From positions 23,420 to 87,419 of the forward strand of contig JAIYCR010000096.1 of assembly GCA_027487905.1 (NCBI GenBank): a stretch of 64,000 bases of DNA, in the 5' to 3' direction. Origin of the DNA: Rubrivivax sp. Lineage in GTDB: Bacteria; Pseudomonadota; Gammaproteobacteria; Burkholderiales; Burkholderiaceae_C. Under the pieces are notes generated by a model. It worked only from the letters and a program-made list of their open reading frames with translations. It was not told where the DNA came from and did not search any database. The position numbers and the translations under genes are program-made. Position 1 is the first letter of the stretch. Each line of letters starts with the position of its first letter. Shown here in pieces: positions 26,638-34,847 of the stretch.

Positions 26638-28337
26638 AGTCCGCCGTGCGGCCCGCGCGGCTGCCGCCCTGGCTGGCCGCCGCGCTGGGGTTCGCGCTGC
26701 TCAATGCGCTGCTGGTGATGGAGAACCGCTGGCCGGGCCTGGGCGTGCGGTGGGTGCCACGGCTGTCCTTCGAGCTCGCGCTGGCGGTGGCGGCGCTGGG
26801 CCTGCTGGCCTCGTGGCGACCATCGGCTGCGCTGCGCCTGGCCCACGGGCTGGTGCCGGTTCTGGTGCTGCTGGTGGTGGTGCGCTATGCCGATGTGACG
26901 GTGCCGGCGGTGCTGGGCCGCCCGGTGAACGTCTATTGGGACGGGCGTCACGCGCTGGAGCTGCTGCGGGCGTCCGGGCTGACGCAGCACGGCGCCTGGC
27001 TGGCTGCGGCCGGGCTGGCCGGCCTGCTGGGAATGGGCCTGGTGGTCGGCCTGGTGCGCTGGGCGCTGCTCGCGATGGCGCGAGGCCTGGCGCTGATGCC
27101 GGCGCGGCCCTTGCGCTGGGTACTGGCGGGCGGGGCGCTGGTGCTGGTGACGAGCTTCGCGGCCTATGTTCCCGGCGTTCGCGACACGCGCTGGTTCTTC
27201 TCGCTGCCGGTGCTGCCCACCGTGCTGCACCAGGCCCTGCTGGTCGGGCGTGTGCTCGTGCCGGACGCGCAGGCGGCGGTGCTCGGCCCCGGGCCGGCCT
27301 TCGACGGCGACGCAGGGGGCCTGCGAACCGCGCAGGGCGCCGCCGACGTGCTGCTGGTGTTTGCCGAGTCCTACGGCGCCGTCACGCTCGACCACCCCGA
27401 GCTCGCCGCGGCCTTGGCGCCCTCCCGACAGCGCCTGCAGCAGGCGCTGCAGGCCGGTGGCCGCGGCGCCGTGTCGGCCCGGGTGCGGTCGCCCACCTAC
27501 GGTGGCGCCTCGTGGCTGGCCCATGCGAGCCTGCTCAGTGGCCTGCCCATCACCGACCCGGCCCGGCACGACCTGCTGCTGACCGGCGATCGGCCCACGC
27601 TGGTGAGTTTCTTCGCCGGCCAGGGCTACCGCACCGTGGGCTGGATGCCCGGCATCAAGCGGGCCTGGCCCGAGGGGGCCTTCTACGGCTTCGACCGGGT
27701 GGCCGACGACGCGGGCGTGGGCTACCAGGGGCCCGATTTCGGTTACTGGCGCATTCCCGACCAGGCCGCCCTGGCGCTGCTGGACCGCCAGGAGCTGCAG
27801 CGTGGTGGGGCGCAGCTGCCGAGGTCGCCCCGATTCGCCGTCTTCGCCACCACCAGCACCCACGCACCCTTCCATCCGCTGGCGCCCTTGGCCGCCGACT
27901 GGACCCGGCTGCCGGGGCCGCAGGCCTACACTGCAGCGCAAGCGATCGAAGCGCAGGCTCACCCGCCAAGCCTTCAGGCCCCGCTGCCGCACTACCTGGC
28001 AGCCATGCGCTACCAGTTCGACTGGTTGTCCGACTACCTGGCGTCGCGTGCGCCGCGGCCCCTGGTGATGGTGGTGGTGGGCGACCACCAGCCGCCCGCA
28101 CTGGTCACGGGCCTGGCAGACAACTGGGACGTGCCGGTGCACGTCATCAGCGACGACCCCGCCTTGCTGGATCGACTGAGGGCGGAGGGGTTCGCGCAGG
28201 GCCTGGCGCCACCCGCCCGCACGCTCGGGCCGCTGCATGCGCTGACGCCGGTGCTGCTGCGGGCTTTCGCATCGCCGGGCGCCGGCCCGTCGCTCGCGGG
28301 CAAGGCCCGGGGCGTCGATTCAGGGCCTGGCTCCTGA
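26634..28337 (+). CDS. Membrane-anchored sulfatase/phosphoglycerol-transferase-fold enzyme
   Basis: 567 residues, GTG start overlapping the YceI stop. Five N-terminal transmembrane helices (about 8-30, 40-62, 68-88, 118-145, 155-175) precede a periplasmic alkaline-phosphatase-superfamily domain: DVLLVFAESYG (metal ligand), SPTYGGASWLAHASLLSG (nucleophile Thr/Ser region), TTSTHAPFHP and VVVGDHQPP (Asp-His metal ligands). The architecture resembles LtaS/OpgB-type phosphoglycerol transferases and EptA-like enzymes, which move head groups between lipids and glycans. It is last in a three-gene unit with the phosphatidyltransferase and YceI, so it may modify or release the same lipid-linked product. 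Confidence 0.87.
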   Translation: MKSAVRPARLPPWLAAALGFALLNALLVMENRWPGLGVRWVPRLSFELALAVAALGLLASWRPSAALRLAHGLVPVLVLLVVVRYADVTVPAVLGRPVNVYWDGRHALELLRASGLTQHGAWLAAAGLAGLLGMGLVVGLVRWALLAMARGLALMPARPLRWVLAGGALVLVTSFAAYVPGVRDTRWFFSLPVLPTVLHQALLVGRVLVPDAQAAVLGPGPAFDGDAGGLRTAQGAADVLLVFAESYGAVTLDHPELAAALAPSRQRLQQALQAGGRGAVSARVRSPTYGGASWLAHASLLSGLPITDPARHDLLLTGDRPTLVSFFAGQGYRTVGWMPGIKRAWPEGAFYGFDRVADDAGVGYQGPDFGYWRIPDQAALALLDRQELQRGGAQLPRSPRFAVFATTSTHAPFHPLAPLAADWTRLPGPQAYTAAQAIEAQAHPPSLQAPLPHYLAAMRYQFDWLSDYLASRAPRPLVMVVVGDHQPPALVTGLADNWDVPVHVISDDPALLDRLRAEGFAQGLAPPARTLGPLHALTPVLLRAFASPGAGPSLAGKARGVDSGPGS

Positions 28338-29132
28338 CGTGTCGGTGGCGAGCCAGGCGTGTATGTCGCCCGAAGGCGCGTTGCCCGGCTGAGACTGCAG
28401 CCAGGCGACCATCGCCGGGGCCTCGAGGCCCTGCGGCTGCATCAGCCTCAGGCGTTCGCCCAGCGACACCGCATACCGGTAGCGTCCCGGCCCGGCCAGG
28501 GCCTCGAGCCGTTCGATGCAGGCCAGCGCGAGGTCGAGCACCGACGGCAGGAACTCGAAGGACAGAGCGGGCAGTGGCTGCTCCAGCCCCAACAGCACCT
28601 GCAGTTCATGGCCCTCGACGTCGATCTTGACGAAATCGGGGCGCCCGTGGCGAGCGATCAGCGCTTGCAGCGTGTCCACGGCCACCAGCGGCCCGGCCGC
28701 CCAGCGCACCCCTCGGAAGGATTCCGCGGCGCCCGCCCGGGCCACGAAATCAGCCGACAGCGTGGACACGCTCGGGTGGCGCAGGCTCTCCAGCAGCCGG
28801 GCCTGCCCTGCCGCACGGCCCAGTGCCAGGGGCTCCAGCACGACGCCCGCATCGCGGCCGAATCGACGCCGGAGCTGCCGCACGAAATCGGGCTGCGGCT
28901 CGATCGCCACCACCCGCGCGCCCAGACGGCGAAAGGCATCCACCCGGTTGCCGGCGTGTGCCCCGACATCGAAGGCCAGCCCGCCGGAAGGCACGAAGCG
29001 CCGGTAGAACCGGCGCAGCTGCGCCCCCCGCCAGGGAATGGCGCGGTAGACGAGCCAAGACCGCAGCAGGCCCAGCCGGCGATCAAGGGCCTCGCGGAGC
29101 GTGTCGGCGGTTGGTGAAGGAGCGGGGGGCAT
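28320..29132 (-). CDS. FkbM-family methyltransferase
   Basis: 270 residues. SAM-binding motif LAFDVGAHAGNRVDAFRRLGARVVAIEPQP near 65-95 and the family signature FVKIDVEGHELQVLLGL near 165. FkbM proteins O-methylate sugars or small molecules, often in polysaccharide or natural-product loci. It converges with the sulfatase-fold gene (18-bp overlap at the 3' ends), so it borders the accessory cluster and may belong to it. Upstream in-frame ATG codons would add up to 43 residues without family similarity, so the start is placed at 29132. Confidence 0.88.
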   Translation of the reverse strand: MPPAPSPTADTLREALDRRLGLLRSWLVYRAIPWRGAQLRRFYRRFVPSGGLAFDVGAHAGNRVDAFRRLGARVVAIEPQPDFVRQLRRRFGRDAGVVLEPLALGRAAGQARLLESLRHPSVSTLSADFVARAGAAESFRGVRWAAGPLVAVDTLQALIARHGRPDFVKIDVEGHELQVLLGLEQPLPALSFEFLPSVLDLALACIERLEALAGPGRYRYAVSLGERLRLMQPQGLEAPAMVAWLQSQPGNAPSGDIHAWLATDTSGARP

Positions 29133-29349
29133 CGTCGGGTTCGGGCTGTGCGCGGATGATGCCTTTGCCGTGGGCTTCCTTCCGCACCTGCCGCCGAAAC
29201 CCGCCCCGATGCGGTTGAAACTGCCGTCAGAACTGAAATGAAAAGTCAATGGCAAAGGCAATGAAAACCATCCTCCGAGGGGCCGGAGGAGAAGCCTCGG
29301 ATCGGGCTTCTGGAACGGCCTAAAAGGTGACGCAAGTACCTGTCGGGAA

Positions 29350-29378
29350 TTGACTTTCGGGCCCTTGCGGTGGATAAT
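29350..29378 (+). promoter_or_regulatory. Sigma-70 promoter for the long leader before the deacetylase gene
   Basis: TTGACT (29350-29355), 17-bp spacer, GATAAT (29373-29378). Expected start near 29386, about 430 nt upstream of the next ATG. The local sequence is less GC-rich than the rest of the window. Confidence 0.7.
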
Positions 29379-29385
29379 TCAGGCT

Positions 29386-29813
29386 TGCTTCGGAGGGCTT
29401 CTTCAATGGCAGATGAGTTCGGTTCCTGGGTCATTGGAAGTCCGATTCGAGCGGGCAGTCCGGCACGAATGAAGTGTCGAAGAGAAATTCGCGGGGATAT
29501 TCAAGCCCAAGCCCAAGCCCTCCCTGGCCCCTTCTTGCCAGGTGCCCCGATCCGCCCGGCGGCGGTTCGCTCCATCGCCTGAGCCGACGGGTCGCTGGTC
29601 GGGCGGAGCACCCCGGCGCCCGGTCGCGGCGCGGGGTCGCGCACCGTCGGTCCTGCTTCTGTGTTCACCGATCGTCCCGTCCCGCCTTCCTGCGGGCGTG
29701 GGCGTCTTTCGTCACCACGGTCTTGATTTCCAACCCCGCCCTGTGGCGGGTGCGTTGCGGCGTGGCCATCCCGGCGCCGCAAGGCCATGCCCCGGGATGC
29801 TTTCGGAGAAACG
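29386..29813 (+). ncRNA. Long structured leader RNA, copy A
   Basis: The 681-bp gap 29133-29813 holds no convincing gene. From the promoter at 29350 a leader of about 430 nt would reach the deacetylase ATG. Its last third has three hairpins: CCCGC/GCGGG (29681-29696), CCCGCC/GGCGGG with loop CTGT (29735-29750), and an 8-bp TTGCGGCG/CGCCGCAA stem (29755-29782). The block CGGGTGCGTTGCGGCGTGG (29747-29765) matches 18 of 19 bases in leader B (61997-62015). It could be a cis-regulatory leader or a separate small RNA. An additional CCTCCG/CGGAGG hairpin lies at 29272-29289, outside the transcript. Confidence 0.55.
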
Positions 29814-30728
29814 ATGCCCCCCATCCAGGCCCTGACTTCCGTTCCCGTGCTCTTCCGGCCCGAAATGGTCGCGCTGGACGCGTCGCCGGCTTCACCCAGC
29901 GCGGGCAAGCCCGGCGAGGTGGTGGCCGACTGGCAATCGCGCGGCCTGCCGATCGACGTCCAGGGCTTCGAACCGCTGGACGCCGCCACCCTCGCGCTGG
30001 CCCACGACCGCGCCTATGTGGAGGGCGTGCTGTCGCTCCAGCGCCCGAACGGCTTCGGCAACCGCCGGCCGCAGGTGGCGGCCTCGCTGCCCTTCACCAA
30101 CGGCTCGATGCTCGCGGCGGCCCGGTTGGCGCTGGCCAACGGCCGCGTCGCCTGCTCGCCGAGCGCCGGCTTCCACCATGCCGGCTACGACGAGGGCGGC
30201 GGCTACTGCACCTTCAATGGCCTGGTGGTGACGGCGATGGCGCTGCAGCGCGAGGGTCGGGTTCGCCGCGTGGGCATCCTCGACCTCGACCTCCATTGGG
30301 GCGACGGCACCCACGACATCCAGCAGCGCCTGGGACTGTCCTGGCTGCAGCACCACAGCCCCTGCAACGGGCCCGAGCAGCCCCGGCCCGCCCAGGCCGA
30401 AGGCTATCTGGCGCGCCTGCCGCGCATCGTCAGCACCTTCCACGACTGCGACGTCCTGCTCTACCAGGCCGGCGCCGATGCCCACATCGGCGACCCCTAC
30501 GGTGGCTGGATGAGCTCCGAGCAACTCGAGCGGCGCGACCGCACGGTGTTCGAGGTCGCCGCCCACCTGGGGCTGCCGGTGGTCTGGAACCTGGCCGGCG
30601 GCTACCAGCGCACGGACGAGGGCGGCATCGAGCCGGTGCTGGACGTCCACCGCCGAACGATGCGGGCCTGCGCCGAGGTCTATGCCGGCCTTCTTTCGGC
30701 CTTCTTTCGGCCTCATGCCGGCGGGTAA
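29814..30728 (+). CDS. Histone deacetylase-family (AcuC-like) amidohydrolase
   Basis: 304 residues. Class II/AcuC-type deacetylase fold with catalytic and zinc residues visible: CSPSAGFHHAGYDEGGGYCTFNGL (His-His pair), LDLDLHWGDGTHDI (Asp-x-His zinc ligands), QAGADAHIGDPYGG (second Asp), and the catalytic Tyr in NLAGGYQ. It removes acetyl groups from acetyl-lysine, acetylpolyamine or similar amides in the cytosol. Compared with AcuC it is slightly short and has little N-terminal extension. ATG 29814 has CGGAG 5 nt upstream. It is preceded by the long structured leader. Confidence 0.9.
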   Translation: MPPIQALTSVPVLFRPEMVALDASPASPSAGKPGEVVADWQSRGLPIDVQGFEPLDAATLALAHDRAYVEGVLSLQRPNGFGNRRPQVAASLPFTNGSMLAAARLALANGRVACSPSAGFHHAGYDEGGGYCTFNGLVVTAMALQREGRVRRVGILDLDLHWGDGTHDIQQRLGLSWLQHHSPCNGPEQPRPAQAEGYLARLPRIVSTFHDCDVLLYQAGADAHIGDPYGGWMSSEQLERRDRTVFEVAAHLGLPVVWNLAGGYQRTDEGGIEPVLDVHRRTMRACAEVYAGLLSAFFRPHAGG

Positions 30729-30734
30729 GTGAGC

Positions 30735-30751
30735 GGCTCATCTGATGAGCC
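30735..30751 (+). terminator. Palindrome after the deacetylase gene
   Basis: GGCTCA-TCTGA-TGAGCC followed by TTTG, 6 bp after the deacetylase stop and 53 bp before the next ATG. A weak terminator or an operator of the vWA gene. Confidence 0.4.
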
Positions 30752-30803
30752 TTTGACCCGCCACACTGTTTTCGCTGTTCCCCGCCCCCTACCAGGAGAC
30801 CCC

Positions 30804-32153
30804 ATGGACGCCGACCTCTCCCTGTCAACCGCGATCGTGCTCGACCCCCGCCGTGCCGGCCTGTGCGCCGGGCAGGACAACCTCGTCGAGGTGCTGGTCC
30901 GGGTGCAGGCGCCGCCGCCTCCCGCGCCGGACCCGTCCCGGGCCGAACGCCCGCCGTTGGCACTGGCCGTGGTGATCGACCGCTCCGGCTCGATGCAGGG
31001 CCGTCCCATCGCCGAGGCCGTCCGCTGCGCCGAGCGCATCGTCGACGCGCTGCGCCCCACCGACACCCTGTCGCTGGTCCAGTTCAGCAACTCGGTTCAG
31101 CGCCTGTGGCCGGCCGTCCCCGTGGGCGACGGGCGGGGCCATCGCGGTGCGCTCGTCGGCCTGCAGGCCGACGGCGGCACCAACCTGCACGGCGGCTGGC
31201 TCGAGGGCGCCGACACCCTGGTGGACGTGCCCGGCACCGGCCTCAAGCGCGTGATGCTGCTGTCCGATGGTCAGGCCAACGACGGCTGCCTCGAGCCGCA
31301 CGACATCGCCACCCAGTGCGCGGCGTGGGCGGCCCGCGGCATCACCACCAGCACCTACGGCCTGGGCGACGGCTTCAACGAGAGCCTGATGATGGCCATG
31401 GCCCGCGCGGGCGGCGGCAACGCCTACTACGGCGACACCGCCGACGACCTGATGGACCCGTTCCGCGAGGAACTCGCCCTGCTCGACCACCTGGCGCTGC
31501 GGCGTCTCCGTCTTCGCGCCACGGTGGACGACGGCCTGCAGGTGGAGGTCGCCAACGACCTGCCGCTGGCCGACGGCGCCTGGTGCCTGCCCGATCTGGC
31601 CTGGGGCGCCGAGGCCTGGGCCGTGCTGCGGGTGAAGCTGCCGGCCGACCGCCTGCCGCCCACTGGCCGGCAGGCCCTGGTGCTGCGGGTTCAGGTGGAG
31701 GGCTGCGATCTCGACGGCAGGCCGGTCCGGCTCGAGCGCAGCGGCCTGTCGCTTCCGGTGCTGGCGCCGCTGGCCTTCGAGGCCTTGCCCTCCGACGAGC
31801 GCGTGTCCCGGCGGCTGATCGAACTGGCCGCGGCACAGGCCCTGCTGAAGGTGCGAGAGGCCGCCGATCGCTTCGACTGGCCCACGGTGGACCGCCTGCT
31901 CGACGACGCCCGTCGCCAGTTCGCCGGCCACGACTGGGTGGCCTCGGTGCTGCAGGCCATGCAGGCCCTGGGCGCCCAGCGCTCACGCGAACGGATGCTG
32001 AAGGAGTCCGTCTATTCGGTGGGCAAGATGCACCAGCGCCTGACGGTGGCGGACGAAGCGACCACCGTCAGCGACCTGGCCGGCGAAGCCGCGGTGCCGG
32101 CCTATCTGCGTCGCAAGGCCGCGCAGGGAAAGGGTCAAGCGCCCGATGCGTAG
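30804..32153 (+). CDS. von Willebrand factor A domain protein
   Basis: 449 residues, no signal peptide. The vWA domain (about 45-215) has a complete MIDAS metal site: DRSGSM, the Thr in GGTNLHGG, and the Asp in LLSDGQAND. A beta-rich middle (about 215-340) and a helical C-terminal part follow (ALLKVREAADRFDWPTVDRLLDD...), the layout of bacterial cytosolic vWA proteins annotated as YfbK/inter-alpha-inhibitor-like. Such proteins mediate metal-dependent protein contacts; the partner is unknown. ATG 30804 has AGGAG 6 nt upstream. Confidence 0.85.
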   Translation: MDADLSLSTAIVLDPRRAGLCAGQDNLVEVLVRVQAPPPPAPDPSRAERPPLALAVVIDRSGSMQGRPIAEAVRCAERIVDALRPTDTLSLVQFSNSVQRLWPAVPVGDGRGHRGALVGLQADGGTNLHGGWLEGADTLVDVPGTGLKRVMLLSDGQANDGCLEPHDIATQCAAWAARGITTSTYGLGDGFNESLMMAMARAGGGNAYYGDTADDLMDPFREELALLDHLALRRLRLRATVDDGLQVEVANDLPLADGAWCLPDLAWGAEAWAVLRVKLPADRLPPTGRQALVLRVQVEGCDLDGRPVRLERSGLSLPVLAPLAFEALPSDERVSRRLIELAAAQALLKVREAADRFDWPTVDRLLDDARRQFAGHDWVASVLQAMQALGAQRSRERMLKESVYSVGKMHQRLTVADEATTVSDLAGEAAVPAYLRRKAAQGKGQAPDA

Positions 32154-32156
32154 CAT
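32151..32156 (+). promoter_or_regulatory. Candidate -10 box before the alpha/beta hydrolase
   Basis: TAGCAT overlaps the stop of the vWA gene and ends 6 nt before ATG 32163; no Shine-Dalgarno sequence is seen, so a leaderless transcript is possible. Confidence 0.35.
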
Positions 32157-32162
32157 CGGCCC

Positions 32163-33023
32163 ATGACTTCCCCTGACCTGAGCCTGGACGGCGTCCATGT
32201 CCACGTGACCGGCGCCGGCCCGCCGGTGCTGCTCGTCCACAGCATCAACGCCGCAGCGGGCGCCCACGAGCTGCGCCCGCTCATCGAGCGGCTCGCGGCC
32301 TCGCACACGGTCTACACGCCCGATCTCCCCGGCTTCGGTGCGAGCGAGCGGCGCGACATCGCCTACACGCCCCGGCTGTACACCGACGCGCTGCTGCGCG
32401 TGGCCGGCGCCATCCGCGGCCGCCACGGTGCACGGGCGTTTCCGGCGCTGGCGGTGTCGCTCGGCTGCGAGTTCCTGGCCCGGGCGGCGGTCGAGCAGCC
32501 GGCCGTCTTCTCGCGGCTGGCTCTGGTCAGCCCGACCGGCCTGATGGGCCTGAAGGCCAGGCGCGGCCCCAGCGGCGCCACCCGGGCCGTTCCCGGCCTG
32601 CACGCGGCGCTCACCCGCCCGGGGTGGGGCCCTGCGCTCTTTCGCCAGCTCACCCGCCCGGCCGTGGTGCGCTACTTCCTGCGCCGCACCTGGGGTGGCG
32701 AGGCCATCGACGAGACGATGTGGGCCGACGCGGTCGCCGCCGCGCGCGCCCCCGGCGCCCACCACGCGCCGCTGCACTTCCTGTCGGCGGGCCTCTTCAG
32801 TGCCGATGTGCTGTCGCTCTACGAGGCGCTGGCACAGCCGGTGTGGGCCAGCCACGGCACGCGCGGCGACTTCACCGACTACCGCGGCCGGGTGCACCTG
32901 CAAGGGCGCTCCAACTGGCAATGGACGGTCTACGAAGGCGGCGCCTTGCCCTACTTCGAGCATCCGCAGGCCTTCGGCGCGGCCTTCGAGGCCTTCCTGG
33001 CAACGGACGGCCCGGTTCGCTGA
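32163..33023 (+). CDS. Alpha/beta hydrolase
   Basis: 286 residues. Alpha/beta hydrolase fold: oxyanion region VLLVHSINAAAGAHELRP, DLPGFGASER, and nucleophile Ser in the elbow ALAVSLGCEFLARA (G-x-S-x-G with Ala in the first position). The family's late catalytic His is probably the one in YFEHPQAF near the C-terminus. Substrate unknown. It follows the vWA gene by 9 bp and converges on the MDR oxidoreductase gene. Confidence 0.87.
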   Translation: MTSPDLSLDGVHVHVTGAGPPVLLVHSINAAAGAHELRPLIERLAASHTVYTPDLPGFGASERRDIAYTPRLYTDALLRVAGAIRGRHGARAFPALAVSLGCEFLARAAVEQPAVFSRLALVSPTGLMGLKARRGPSGATRAVPGLHAALTRPGWGPALFRQLTRPAVVRYFLRRTWGGEAIDETMWADAVAAARAPGAHHAPLHFLSAGLFSADVLSLYEALAQPVWASHGTRGDFTDYRGRVHLQGRSNWQWTVYEGGALPYFEHPQAFGAAFEAFLATDGPVR

Positions 33024-33051
33024 GCCCGCCGAGGCCCGGCCGCCCTGCAGG

Positions 33052-34146
33052 TCAGGGTCGGGCCACTTCCAGCACCAGCTTGCCGAAATTCTCGCCGGTG
33101 AAGAGCCGCCCCAGGGCGTCGGGGAAGGCCTCGACGCCGCCCGGTACGACGTCCTCGCGGCTCTTCATGCGGCCGTCCTTCAGGTAGCCGGCCATCTCGG
33201 ACACGGCGCTGTCGAAGCGGTCGACATAGTCGAACACCACAATGCCTTCCATGCGCGCCCGGTTCACCAGCAGGCTGAGGTAGTTGGCCGGGCCCTTCAC
33301 CGGCGTGGTGTTGTTGTACTGGCTGATGGCGCCGCAGATGATGATGCGGGCCTTGCGGTTGATGCGGGTGAGCACGGTGTCCAGGATGTCGCCGCCCACG
33401 TTGTCGAAGTAGATGTCGACGCCCTGGGGGCAGTGCTGCTTCAGTCCCTCGCGAACCGCATCCCACCGCGCCACGCCCTGCGGCGCGGGTGCCTTGTAGT
33501 CGATGCAGGCATCGAAGCCGAGCTCCTGGACCACCCACTCGCACTTGGCCGGGCCGCCGGCAATGCCCACGACGCGGCAGCCCTTGAGCTTGGCGAGCTG
33601 GCCCACCGTCTGGCCCACCGCGCCGGCAGCGCCCGACACCACCAGCGTCTCGCCGGCCCGGGGCTGGCCGACGTCCATCAGGCCGAAGTAGCCGGTCATG
33701 CCCGGCATGCCCAGGACATTGAGCCACTGGGTGATGCTGCCCAGGCGAAGGTCGATCTTCACCAGGCCGCTGGCCTTGATCTCGCCGGCCTCGAGGCGCG
33801 CGAACTCCTGCACGCCCAGGCCACCGCTGACCGTATCCCCCACCGAGAAGCCCGGGTGGCTCGACGCCACCACCCGGCCGATGCCGCCGGCGCGCATCAC
33901 CTCGCCCAGGCCCACCGGCGGGATGTAGCTCTTGCCTTCGTTCATCCAGCCGCGCATGGCCGGGTCGAGCGACAGGGCCAGCGTCTGCACCAGCACGCCG
34001 CCCGCGCCGGGCGGGTGCACCGCTTCGGTGGTCAGTGCCCAGTCGCTCGCCACGGGCAAGCCCCGGGGGCGGGCGGCCAGGCGGATCTGTCGGTTCAGCT
34101 GCTTGGTGTCGGCGGCGGAGGAAAGGGCGGCGGTGGTGTCGTTCAT
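33052..34146 (-). CDS. NADP-dependent MDR oxidoreductase (CurA/LTB4DH type)
   Basis: 364 residues. Zinc-independent medium-chain reductase: LSLDPAMRGWMNEGKSYIPPV (the typical PYMRGRM-type segment), GMPGMTGYFGL, and AAGAVGQTVGQLAKLKGCRVVGIAGG (AxxGxxG NADP motif), with the DNVGGDILDTVL segment. Members reduce alpha,beta-unsaturated ketones or curcumin. Its start is at 34146; upstream in-frame ATGs give no further family similarity. The gene ends 28 bp from the convergent hydrolase gene. Confidence 0.93.
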   Translation of the reverse strand: MNDTTAALSSAADTKQLNRQIRLAARPRGLPVASDWALTTEAVHPPGAGGVLVQTLALSLDPAMRGWMNEGKSYIPPVGLGEVMRAGGIGRVVASSHPGFSVGDTVSGGLGVQEFARLEAGEIKASGLVKIDLRLGSITQWLNVLGMPGMTGYFGLMDVGQPRAGETLVVSGAAGAVGQTVGQLAKLKGCRVVGIAGGPAKCEWVVQELGFDACIDYKAPAPQGVARWDAVREGLKQHCPQGVDIYFDNVGGDILDTVLTRINRKARIIICGAISQYNNTTPVKGPANYLSLLVNRARMEGIVVFDYVDRFDSAVSEMAGYLKDGRMKSREDVVPGGVEAFPDALGRLFTGENFGKLVLEVARP

Positions 34147-34231
34147 GGCGAGGCCTTTGGCAGGAAGAGCGGGCATCCGGCAATGGGGGACGGACGATGC
34201 TAGGTGGATTCGGTACCGGTTCAGCGCCGGT

Positions 34232-34744
34232 TCAGCGCGGCTTCTGGAAGCCGCCTTCCACCCAGGCTTCGACGGCCGAGGCGGTGAAACGGAAGTCGGC
34301 CCGCACGCGGATGCGGGCCAGTTCGTCGCCGGCCGCATCGAAGGCGGCCAGCCGCGCGTGCGGGTCGTCCTCGTCGGGCACCAGTGTCCAGGTGACCCGC
34401 ACGCGACCCTGCGGGCCCTGCACGGTGATCTCCCGGTTGAGCCTTGCGTGTTCGGCCTGTTCGGCCCGCCGCAGCACCTCGCCGGCAGTCTTCACCAGGG
34501 TGTTGAAGGCTGCGGTGTCCAGCGGCTTCGGGTTCTTCTTGTCGCGACCCATGGTCCACGGGCCGGTCAGCGCCGGCTCCGGGTCGCCGTGGCGCATCAT
34601 TTCCACCGCCCAGCCGTCGTCGTCCTCGTTCTTGATCACGCGGGCGGTCCAGCCCTTGTCGCGCCACAGGCGGTCGGCGTGGACGGGGGTGTTCGGGTCG
34701 TCGGGGTCGTCGGGGACTTCAGGGGCTCGGTTGGGGTCGGTCAT
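34232..34744 (-). CDS. Conserved hypothetical soluble protein
   Basis: 170 residues, hydrophilic and acidic. The N-terminus is Pro/Asp-rich (PDDPDDPN, from a 9-bp DNA repeat at about 34693-34711). The body reads as a single alpha/beta domain with DGWAVEMMRHGDPEPALTGPWTMGRDKKNPKPLD and a strand-rich part (REITVQGPQGRVRVTWTLVPDEDD). No motif is recognised. An ATG 9 bp further upstream (34753) is an equal alternative start. It lies 85 bp upstream of the MDR oxidoreductase on the same strand and is divergent from the zinc alcohol dehydrogenase. Confidence 0.75.
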   Translation of the reverse strand: MTDPNRAPEVPDDPDDPNTPVHADRLWRDKGWTARVIKNEDDDGWAVEMMRHGDPEPALTGPWTMGRDKKNPKPLDTAAFNTLVKTAGEVLRRAEQAEHARLNREITVQGPQGRVRVTWTLVPDEDDPHARLAAFDAAGDELARIRVRADFRFTASAVEAWVEGGFQKPR

Positions 34745-34847
34745 CGGCGGCATTGTGTCGCCGGAGTCGGTGTCTCTTGACGCCGATCAGCCAGCCCTGT
34801 GCGCACCCGCCATGAAATGAAGCCTCCCCTTCACGACCGGAGTGCCC

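Noticed and set aside
29370..29582. Small gene of 70 codons inside leader A
   Set aside because: It starts on the promoter -10 region, has no ribosome-binding site, and the region is better explained as a structured leader.
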